This document shows, in pieces, positions 45,593-55,386 of a stretch of 64,000 nt of DNA. The stretch comes from Talinum fruticosum (Eukaryota > Streptophyta > Magnoliopsida > Caryophyllales > Talinaceae): the NCBI GenBank assembly GCA_021018815.1, contig JAITYX010000136.1:577501-641500 (forward strand). Direction: 5' to 3'. The notes under the pieces are model-generated. The model saw only the letters and a list, made by a program, of their open reading frames with translations, was not told the DNA's origin and made no database searches. Within the stretch, counting starts at the first letter, position 1. Each line of letters starts with the position of its first letter. The position numbers and the translations under genes are program-made.

Positions 45593-46463
45593 TGTTGGGT
45601 TTGTGTCCCACATTTTGTATGGTTTATCTTAGAGTATTGCTACGTGGCTACTTACGTGCTCCTAGCACTCCTTATCCAAGACATCCAAAATCCAAGTTTG
45701 ACAAATACTTATCACTCACCGTAGCTTTTTCCCATCAAGATACCATGCTTTGTCCTCGCCTTTACATGCCATCTTTTATGGACATCGTTGCATCGTCCGT
45801 TACGTTCATTTTGTTACAGGTATTCAAGGGGTTCTCATATGGGAATATTTCTAACCCTCTTTTGAGTAGTTTATATTTTTATCGAGGAGTTCATTGCTGA
45901 GTATTTACAAGGAATCTTATGGTTGGTTATTTTGGGTTACTATGAGGAGTTACATTCAGCCTAAGCAAGCCAAAGATCACCTCTTCCTCCACCATTCAAG
46001 CCTATAAATATGGTGATTCTTCAACCATTTCAAGTGTGGCTTTATTCCCACCAGTTGTGGCATTTGGGAGTGTCGCCTCCCTTCGTAGGCTAATTTAGCG
46101 AGGTGTTCGGTACTAATTTATGCCTCATTTTTTTATTCACATTATATTGAGTGTTTATTAGTTGAGAGAATTTTATGTATTTATCTCGCTGAGCTTTCAT
46201 GCAGTTTGAGATTTGTCTCCCTTTGTGATTGATCTCGTTGTTGCTGTATATGCCCGTTGAGATCGTTGTTGTACTCCCATTTCTATCATAGTGGATTTTA
46301 TGCACTTTGTCACCCGTGGTTTTCTCCCGATTTGGGTTTCCACGTAAAATCCCGGTGTCCATTTCAATATTATTGTTCTTTCCAATACTTCTCTAATATC
46401 TTCATCCTCCTTCTATGTTCCGCATAATACACTCCAATTCAAATTATATTAAATTTCCTAACA
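45593..46463 (+). repeat. LTR2 of tandem array, complete
   Basis: 871 bp, TGTTGGGTTTGTG to TTTCCTAACA. It is the only uninterrupted inner LTR and so the best reference copy. It has a TATAAATATGG motif at 46003-46013 and a 'gtttccacgtaaaatcc' segment near the 3' end, like copia LTRs. Confidence 0.92.
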
Positions 46464-46655
46464 AGTGATATCGAGCCGGGGTCATCTTGTCTTCCAATCC
46501 AGGTTTATTGGAAGGTATTTTTCGAGGGTGTTTTAAGTTGATATTGAGAATTTCGATGGTGTTGCAAGATTAATTTTTGGGCAGTTTTGACTTCTACCTT
46601 TCCGGGTTTTTATGGTGTTTTTCAATGTTGGTGGAATTTGGTCCAAGGTGGTGTT
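46464..46655 (+). other. Internal region 2 of the small LTR element
   Basis: 192 bp. The primer site is degraded to TGATATCGAGC. The polypurine tract is TCCAAGGTGG. Confidence 0.88.
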
Positions 46656-48966
46656 TGTTGGGTTTGTGTCCCAAATTTTGTATGGTTTATCATTGTGTGT
46701 TGCTAGGTGGCTGCTTACGTGCTCTTAGCACTCCTTGTCCAAGACATCCAAAATCCAAGTTTGACAAATGCTTGTCACTCACCGTAGCTTTTTCCCATCA
46801 AGGTACCATGCTTTGTCCTTCCTTTACATGCCATCTTTTGTGGACAATGTTGAATCGTCCGTTACGTTCGTTTTGTTTTGGGTATTCAAGGGGTTATAAT
46901 ATGGGAATATATTAAGCCTCGTTTTTAACGGTTTTTAAGGCATTATTTACCCAATTTCGTGATGATTTCAATGATATTTATTTAGTTTTGGGTTAGATTT
47001 TGCTCATTTTCTCTTTATCATCACCTAAGCTCGTAAATCTCTTAATTACAGGTTTTTGGGCTTAAATTAGAGAGATTTGAGGCAAATTTGATGAAAAGCA
47101 ATGAAGAGGAAAGTTCAGGCCTAAGAGGAGGTGAGAAAGGAGTCTAGAACCCATCAAGAGAAGTTGCACAGGTAGTTGTGCGAGATCTGCACCGCTGTGC
47201 ATACGATCGGATGAAAGACTTGAAGTCAAGGAAGGCCGCACGGCCACCCGTGCACACCTTGCACGGCCGTGCGAGAAGTTACGAAAGTTGAAGTGGCGCA
47301 CGGCCTACCATGTAGAAGGCTGTACGGCCGTGTGAAAGAGGCAGAAACTTCGGGGTTTTCGCACGGCCTCATCGTGCGAAACTGCGGCAGAACCATGAAC
47401 GGTAGGCCGTGCGACTTACTATTTTCGCGATATTTCAGTTTCCTAATTGTAATTTTGGGATCTTTCCATTATTCTAAGTTTTAGATAGGGTTTTTCGAAA
47501 GAGAGCTCCGAGAGGAGCCTCAAGAACTTCCAATATTCGTTATATACTTGAAGTTTACGTATTATTGAATCGCATCAAGTTTTCATATGGTAATCGTAAT
47601 TTCTTCTCTTTGTCTTTTCTTCACAGCTTTTCTTCGTTTTTCCATGGCTATTTTCTTTGAATCCTGTAAATTATTTAGTATCATGTTTAGGGGCTAATTT
47701 CTCTACTTAGGTTGGGATTGATCCCTATTATGCCTTAATAATCATGAATTGAGTACCAATTGAATTGTTCTATGCTTGTTAGGTTAGAATTCACTTCGCT
47801 CATCACTTTTTGTTAATTGCCTCGAAAGAGGACTCATATGCTTTTATTCGGGTTTTGTGAACATCGAAAGATGAAAACTCACCTAGAATGACGTTCGAAC
47901 GATTAGAACTTTGATATGAAAATAATTAAGGTTTTAATTGGGGGTTGTGAGATGTATTCGTTGTGATTTTGCTCTTTATTAATCCCATGAAAATAGGTGA
48001 TTAGATTGTGCAAAATTAGGCTTTGACCTTCGAAAGTAGGCGAAGATATGTTTAATTGGTGTCTCCCCTTTCTAAACTGCTAGCATAGGCAAATCTCAAG
48101 CGATATTCGATTTTGATTTCGGGCATAGTAGTGTAATTAATCCCAATCTAAGACTTGTTATCCATTAATTTCTCGTAGTTATTTTGTTATTAGTTGAATC
48201 CACAAACCAAATCATTGTCGAACCGAGTTATACCTAGATTAGAATATTTATGCGGATTTAGTACTTGAAAGCGAGTTCCTCGTGGACGGGACCCGTACGG
48301 TTCCTACCTACAGTTATACCGTGAGCTTCCGGTATTTTCTCAATAGAATATTTCTAACCCTCTTATGAGTAGTTTAAGGTTTTATTGAGGTCTTAATTGC
48401 TGAGTATTTACAAGGAGTCTTATGGCGGGTTAATTTGGGTTATTATGAGTTACATTTAGCCCAAGAGAGCCAAGGATCACCTCTTCCTCCACCATTCAAG
48501 CCTATAAATATGGTGATTCTTCAACCATTCCAAGTGTGGCTTTAGTCCCACCATTTATGGCATCCGGGAGCATTGCCTCCTTAATGGGCTAATTTATCGA
48601 GGTGTTCGGTACTAATTTATGCCTCATTTTTTTTTCTCGTTCCATATTATATTGTGAGTTTATTAGTTGAGAGAATTTTATGTATTTATCTCGTTGAGCT
48701 TTCATGTAGTTTAAGATTTGTATCTCTTTGTGATTGATCTCGTTATTGATTGTACGCCCCTTGAGATCGTTGTTGTACTCTCGTTTTTATCGTAGTGAAT
48801 TTTATGCACTTTGTCGCCCGTGGTTTTCTCTCGATTTGGTTTCCATGTAAAATACTGGTGTCCATTTCAATATTATTGTTCTTTCCAATACTTCTCTAAT
48901 ATCTACATCCTCCTTCTATCTTCCGCATAATACACTCCAATTCAAAATATATTAAATTTCTTAAAA
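46656..48966 (+). repeat. LTR3 of tandem array, split by a solo LTR
   Basis: 46656-46909 and 48346-48966 together make one LTR once the solo Athila-type LTR and one GAATA copy are set aside. Confidence 0.9.
46910..48345 (+). mobile_element. Solo Athila/Tat-type LTR (copy B) with 5-bp target duplication
   Basis: 1436 bp inserted in LTR3, flanked by GAATA at 46905-46909 and 48346-48350. It starts TATTAAGCCTCG and ends TTTCTCAATA, so TG..CA is not kept at the outermost bases. It matches copy A (37034-38517) in the opposite orientation, including GCACGGCCGTGC-type motifs at 47240-47345. Confidence 0.9.
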
Positions 48967-49158
48967 AGTGGTATCGAGCCTAGGTCATCTTATCTTCCAA
49001 TCTAGGTTTATTGGAGCATTTTGTTCGAAGGTGTTTTCAGTTGGTATTGAGAATTTCGATGGTGTTGCAAGATCAATTTTTGGACAGTTTTGGCTTCTAC
49101 CTTTCCGGATTTATTTGGTGTTTTTTAATGTTGGTGGAATTTGGTCCAAGGGGGTGTT
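48967..49158 (+). other. Internal region 3 of the small LTR element
   Basis: 192 bp. Primer site TGGTATCGAGCC and polypurine tract TCCAAGGGGGTG. Confidence 0.9.
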
Positions 49159-50015
49159 TGTTGGGTTTGTGTCCAAAATTTTGTATGGTTTATCTTTGAG
49201 TGTTGCTTTGTGGCTACTTACGTGCTCCTAGCAATCCTTGTCCAAGACATTCAAAATCCAAGTTTGACAAATGCTTATCTCTCACGGTAGCTTTTTCCCA
49301 CCAAGATACCATGCTTTGTCCTTCCTTTACATGCCATCTTTTGTGGACAGCGTTGCATCGTCCGTTACATTCGTTTTGTTTCGGGTATTCAAGGGATTCT
49401 CGTATGGAAATATTTCTAACCTATTATGAGCAGTTTAAGGTTTTATTGAGTGTTAATTGTTGAGCATTTACAAGGAGTTTTATGGTGATTTATTCTGGAT
49501 TATTATGAGGAGTTACATTCATTCGAAGTAAGCCAAAAATCACCTCTTCCTCTACCATTCAAGCCTATAAATATGGTGATTCTTCAACCATTCAAAGTGT
49601 GGCTTTAGTCCCACCATTTGTGGCATTTGGGAGTGTTGCCTCCCTTCGTGTGCTAATTTGGTGAGGTGTTTGGTACTTATCATTTTTTTCTATTCCACAT
49701 TTTATTGAGAGTTTATTAGTTGAGAGAATTTTATGTACTTATCTCGTTGAATTTTCATGTCGTTTGAGATTTGTCTCTCTTTGTGATTATTCTCGTTGTT
49801 GCTTGTACACCCCTTGAGATCGTTGTTGTACTCTCGTTTCTATCGTAGTGGATTTTATGCACTTTGTCGCCTGTGGCTTTCTCCCGATTTGGGTTTCCAC
49901 GTAAAATCCCGGTGTCCATTTCGATTGTTCTTGCCAATACTTTTCTAATATCTACATCCTCCTTCTATCTTCCGCATAATACACTCCAATTCAAAATATA
50001 TTAAATTTTCTAACA
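49159..50015 (+). repeat. LTR4 of tandem array, complete
   Basis: 857 bp, TGTTGGGTTTGTG to TTTTCTAACA. The right-hand ATATA target duplication follows. Confidence 0.92.
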
Positions 50016-50020
50016 ATATA

Positions 50021-51151
50021 GTTGTTAGATCGGAGTATATGGGATACGCTACATTATACTCTCGAGTATATGTCACTATATGGTGAAATAAAAGAGAAAA
50101 TAATGCGAGGATTTGTAAAATTAAAAGAAAAACATAGAAATTATAATTTATAGAATTATCTTGTTAGATAGTATTGAAACTATGAAGAAAAGTTCTACTA
50201 TCAATCATAATTATGTCAAAGCTGGAAAACAACCAATATACTTTAGACCGTTTCAAAGATAATTGAATGGATTAAACATGGGTAAACCTTGAGGTTGTTT
50301 TACTTTTTGTACCCAAAGATGCGATGAGTTTATTTTTTAACCTTTAAATATGTGAATTAATTTTAAATTACCTTGAGGGATGGTGAGTTTATTAATCCTC
50401 TGGAGTTTCAAGTAAGTAACCAAATCATATAATTGATATTTTTATCCTTAACTTTTTATATATATATAAATAAGAGGAGCGAGTTAAAAAAATTCATTTA
50501 TGAAACCCCTCCAAATATTTAGTCGTTATTTCTCCCTCGTCTACTCTCAGTTGTTTTAATAAAATAAAGAAACAATTTTAAAAAGGAGAGTTTTTTGTTA
50601 TAAAATTATTGCAAATGTTTATTACATATATAGCGTAATTATATGATCTTAATAGAGTTAAAATTTCTCTCCTCTTTACTTTTTTTAATAAAATACCTCC
50701 AAATGGACAGGGGATCAAGGATGAAAGATAGTCTTACTAAAGTTATACTAATAAATATGTATAAATAAAATAGTTAACATAATTATATAAGCTTTATCGT
50801 GTAAATAATCAGCTATAGTTTTTCAAAATATACATTCATTACCAAAAACTAACTCCGAAAATAACTACACCTAGGAAAAAAAGGCCCCTAAGCAAGGTTT
50901 GTCATGGGCTCAAGTAAAATCATTTTGCTTGTTTTATTTGAGGAGACTTGTTTAGTCCTGCTTCATTCTTTTAAATTAGAGTTTTATTGTTATTAAACAC
51001 ACACATACGCACACACATTTGTGTTGCCTATTTGTTACTTGTGAGGGTTTTTAAAAAAATCAACATATCAAAAAGACAAATAAATAAACTCAAGAGTACA
51101 AAATAGTAAAATGCTTTGAAAAACTTTTGTTTCACACTTGCCTATCTTCTC
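50021..51151 (+). promoter_or_regulatory. Upstream region of the OSC gene
   Basis: AT-rich, with no repeat family recognised except 50918-50977, which is shared with 8379-8436. This is the only promoter-side sequence left between the LTR array and the gene. Confidence 0.5.
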
Positions 51152-51158
51152 TATAAAA
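51152..51158 (+). promoter_or_regulatory. TATA box of OSC gene
   Basis: TATAAAA within CTCTATAAAAGTGG, about 110 bp upstream of the start codon. This would give a short A/C-rich 5' leader of about 85 bases. Confidence 0.7.
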
Positions 51159-51269
51159 GTGGGAGGGGTTCATTTCTTAGGATCACGCCTTAATCCTAGC
51201 AAATTAAGCACCCTCCAAATACCCATCAAGCCCCAAACACCCCCCACCCAAAAAAAAAAGAAAAAAAGA

Positions 51270-54200
51270 ATGTGGAAGTTGAAGATAGCAGAAGGTCAAG
51301 ATGATCCATGGCTAGTGAGTGTGAACAATCACATTGGTCGGCAACACTGGGAGTTTGATCCAGAAGCCGGCACACCAGAGGAGCGTGCGGAGGTAGAAAG
51401 GGTAAGGGAGGAGTTTAAGAGGAAGAGGTTTAAAATCAGGCAGAGTGCTGATCTTCTAATGAGAATGCAGGTATGTATCTAGGGATGGCAGAAAAATCCA
51501 AACCCGTTTAAAACCCGCAAAACCCGTCCCATTTAAAACCCAAAAGGGTGTTAAAAAATTTTCAAAAATGGGTATGGGGCGGGTATGGTGAAAATGGGTA
51601 TGGGGCGGGTATGGGTATTGGTTTAGGCTTCACCCGCCCCATACCCGCCCCATATAACACCCATAACCCATACCCGCAATACCCGCCCGTACCCGCCCCA
51701 AACCCGCCCCACTTAAATACCCATAACCCGTTTTGTTAAATGGTTAAAAAAAAGTTGAGAAAAGTGGTTTATGAGAGACATAAGGACCAAATTTTGGATT
51801 ATTTCTGATTTTGAAATGTTTGTTAGCAAGGTGTCTGCACATCTACAACCTGCAAGTTTGTGAATTGTTGATTTTTTTTTTGGTTGAATTATGAGAACTA
51901 TTAAATATGGGTTTAATATGAGTATTATTATTTTTAGTCTATTTATACCCAAATAAAACCCGCATACCCGCAAAACCCAGGTGGATATGGGTATGGGTAT
52001 GGGTATGGATTTTTAATACCCAGTAGGTATGGGTATGGATACGTATTTTGAAAATAGATATGGGTGTGGGTATAGGAAAACCCGCCCGTACCCGCCCCAT
52101 TGCCATCCCTATCCACATTTGCTTTCCTCTTCTTTGCTTTCCAACTTGCCCGAATTTGACCGACTTGGCTAATCACCTTGCTTGCCCCTATCCACATTTT
52201 CATCATTTTAATTACCATACTCTTCTTCACTCAATCATTAATCCATTACTATTTCCATAAGTCGTTTTCTTTTGTTTTCAATTTCAAATACGTGACTGTT
52301 AAATAATAGTGTCCTCTTCCTGAATCATTATTTACTAGTTTTTTTAATCAAAATAAAATTTCTCAATCCTTGCGTAAAATTAGTCTCCAAAACTATGCTC
52401 GACTATGAGTACACTGGAAAATTGTGAATATGAACAGTTGAGGAGAGAGATTCCAAGTGTGGGAGTACCACCAGCAATTAAGTTGAAGAAAAGGGAAGAG
52501 ATAACAGAGGAAGCAGTGACCATAACACTGAGAAGAGCCATAAGCTTCTTTTCCACACTCCAAGCCCATGATGGTCATTGGCCCGGGGAGTGCACTGGTG
52601 CAATGTTCTATCTCCCTCCTCTCGTAAGTCTTTTTTCCATCTCTTTGTTTTGTGTTTTTAGATATTTAGTTTAATTCTTGAAGGACATATCACTAAATCT
52701 GACAGCTTCATAATGATCCGAGAATTCTATCAATTTGACGACCCATGAATAAGTTTATACCCTAGCACGCTCCTTAATGCGAATACTTTTCGGATTTTAA
52801 GCATGGATGCAACAAATGCCATTCCTTACCTAAGACCTCTCACTCATAAAAACTCTGATATTATGTTTAAGAACCAACATAACTAAAAGTTTAAACTAAT
52901 GATTGAAAGCCTAGGAATAGGTTTATAATCTAATACTTATTTTAATAGTGGGTGTTAGTTTAACTCATAAAGTTTTCGAGATTTATTATCTGAAATTTGG
53001 GTTCCAATCCTATCTACATCAACTTTGTACCTCTTTCGCACAAAATTTACTTTATGACAATTGGTGAAAGCATTTCAGGTGATGGCTCTCTACATTACTG
53101 GATCATTGAATAGTGTTTTATCTCCTGAACACAAGAAAGAAATCAAGCGTTATATATACAATTGCCAGGTACGATAATTCACTTTTCCAGATACTGTACA
53201 AATTGCTGATTTGATTTTTATTAATTAATTTGTAAATGAAAATAAGATAATTAATTAATTTGAAAAAATAATAAAGCAGAATGAAGATGGAGGATGGGGG
53301 CTTCACCTGGAGGGGCATAGCACCATGTTTGGAACAGTACTTAACTACATAGGCTTGAGGTTACTTGGAGAAGGCCCTGATGGTGGCGAAGACAATGCTA
53401 TGCCAAGGGGCCGCCAATGGATCCTCGACCATGGTGGCGCCATTGGCATTCCTTTCTGGGGCAAGTTCTGGATTGCGGTTTGTCGATCTCTCTGCTAGAA
53501 ATTTTGATTTAATATAGGGATAACAAATGACTTTGAGACGTGATTGAACATTGTCTGCAATTTTAAAACGGTATTTTCCCCCTCTTTCATAGAATTGGCA
53601 TGGCCATTACTAGTACCATGTCTCTTGTATGATTTGGTGAATGAAAATGATGAAATTTGTAATGGAGAATGAAAGCATAGCCATTACTAGCAGTAAAACT
53701 CAGTAATAAACCTGTAATGAACATCCAAAGTCACTTGAAAGAAGACTCAACAGATGAATATGAATGGCAAAGCAGCAAAAAGCAAAGCGCCAACAGCTAC
53801 TGGCACCTGACTCTGGCCGTGCCCAATGACACGCCCACCCCGTGTTGGGTGCTGATCGTTGAGTGTTTTTTCTTCATTTTTGTGCACAGTCCGTTTCTCT
53901 TGGAGCACAACGCTATCTGCATCAGAAAACTGAGTATAGAAGTGGATTTTGAGTAAAATTTGGCAACTACACCTAATAGTTACATTACAATAACTAACTA
54001 ATCCAGTTTTCTTCCCTTTTACCCTTTGCTGTTAATTTAATGCAGGTGCTTGGGGTATATGAATGGGAAGGATGCAACCCAATACCCCCAGAGTTTTGGC
54101 TAATCCCCAAAATCTCTCCTATTAATCCAGGTTCTATAATATCAGTTTCTTTTGTCTATTAATTTTTATAAAAAAAAATCAGAATAGAGAATTTCTCACC

Positions 54201-54645
54201 TACTTGTTATACAAATTGCAGGGAAAATATGGTCGTACGCTAGGTTGGTGTTTATGCCAATGTCATATTTGTACGGGAAGAGGTTTGTTGGTCCACTCAC
54301 TCCACTTGTTCGCTCGCTTAGAGAGGAGATTTACACTCAGTCTTACCGTCACATTAATTGGAACCAGGCCAGAACCACCTGTGCAAAGGTAACTCTCTAA
54401 TCCCATCATTTTTCAAGTAGACATTGACCATTCGTGATGAGCTGAATAATTGACAGGAGGATCTTTATTATCCACGCACCCTGGTGCACAACTTGTTGTC
54501 GGGATTCCTTCACTACTTTACGGAGCCACTCCTGAACCGTTGGCCCTTGTCTAGGCTCAGAGACAAGGCCACGAAGATTGCGATGGAGCATATACACTAC
54601 GAGGATGAAAACAGCAGATATCTCTGCGTTGGTTGCGTTGAAAAG
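51270..54645 (+). CDS. Oxidosqualene cyclase (triterpene/sterol synthase), exons 1-7, 3' half outside window
   Basis: The enzyme folds 2,3-oxidosqualene into a polycyclic triterpene alcohol at the ER membrane. Exons: 51270-51470 (MWKLKIAEG start), 52384-52623 (start less certain), 53079-53168, 53280-53477, 54046-54130, 54222-54388, 54457-54645. All introns are GT..AG and phases agree, giving 390 open codons of the usual 750-770. Family landmarks are [11 protein letters not shown], a QW-type repeat ([19 protein letters not shown]), [31 protein letters not shown], and WNQAR followed by CAKEDLYYP. The motif that reads MWCYCR, MLCYCR or MWCHCR in amyrin, lupeol and cycloartenol synthases is here KIWSYAR (about residues 273-279), lacking both cysteines. 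The catalytic DCTAE motif would be in later exons, which are not in the window; intron 7 enters repeats. Product specificity cannot be told. Intron 1 holds a MITE 9 bp after the donor site. Confidence 0.93.
51480..52111. mobile_element. hAT MITE in OSC intron 1, ACCCGCCCC-rich
   Basis: Perfect 11-bp inverted ends TAGGGATGGCA and TGCCATCCCTA enclose 632 bp. Arms are dense in 'ggcgggtatggg' and 'acccgccccatacccg' motifs. No convincing 8-bp target duplication was found (TATGTATC against TCCACATT), so one flank may have changed. It starts 9 bp inside intron 1, which it makes up most of. Confidence 0.82.
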
Positions 54646-54810
54646 GTTTATAATACTGCATATTATTTTTGCTATAATACTGCGAGTTTAAAATCTGAAA
54701 TGTACAATCAAATAATCCGACCAAAACAAACCCATGGCCTATTAATCTGTTGGGATATTACACATGAGCGAGACTAAAGAGTCTCACATTATAAATTTAG
54801 TATGAGCAGC

Positions 54811-55272
54811 TAGGGCTCTAACTTAACCAAGCCGGTTCACCGAGTGTTCAGGCGTGCCGAGCTCGACCCGGCTCGAACACATACTAAGCCGAGCTCGAGC
54901 TCAACAAAGACTCGGCTCGGCACGATTTGGTTCGGTTTAGGCTAAATAGTTTATTTTTTCTAAAAGTAATTGTGTGGAGATTATAAAATTACTTCTACAA
55001 CCACATAAATTTCATTCAAACCATTATTTTTGGAATCTAGTACAAAAATATAGAATTTAACTTCGATTATAGCATTGAATTTAGAAAGTTTTTAATCAAA
55101 TTAAAAAAATAAGCCCGAGCTTGAGCTTGAGTTTGAGCCAATCGAGCCGAACCCGAGCCTAAATTTCAAAGGCTCGGCAAGCTTCGAGCCGAATCCGAGC
55201 CGAGATAAAATGTAACCGAGCCGAGTCCAAGCCTAGCCAGCTCGGGCTTGGCTTGGCTCATTCACACCCCTA
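54811..55272. mobile_element. hAT MITE in OSC intron 7, CGAGCTCGG-rich
   Basis: Inverted ends of 23 bp start TAGGGCTCTAAC and TAGGGGTGTGAA and match at about 17 positions, ending in a shared CCAAGCC. Arms contain repeated 'gagccgag' and 'ctcggctcgg' motifs. No clear target duplication. It shares its design but not its motif with the other hAT MITEs. Confidence 0.68.
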
Positions 55273-55386
55273 AACAGGACCATAATATTAGCTTTTCTGT
55301 GTAAAATTAATAACTTTGTCCTCAATTCAAACATGCATGAGCCAATTTTGAACTTTTTCTTTTGGTAACCGGGTCGAGTCCACTAG

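Larger units (their letters stand above)
36039..50015 (+). mobile_element. Tandem array of a small non-autonomous LTR element (4 LTRs, 3 internal regions)
   Basis: Four LTRs of about 860-870 bp (when free of insertions) alternate with three internal regions of 189, 192 and 192 bp. Each internal region starts with a tRNA-Met-like primer site and ends with a polypurine tract before the next TGTTGGG. The array as a whole is flanked by one 5-bp target duplication ATATA (36034-36038 and 50016-50020), so it behaves as a single insertion. LTR1 and LTR3 are split by later insertions. The internal regions are far too short to code for proteins, which puts the element near the TRIM class, although its LTRs are longer than usual for TRIMs. 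Confidence 0.9.

Noticed and set aside
45448..45900. 150-codon ORF, with relatives at 46577-46915 and 48968-49463
   Set aside because: These ORFs cross the boundary from internal region to LTR in each array unit. They are similar only because the units are repeats, and they have no start context or domain, so no gene is called.
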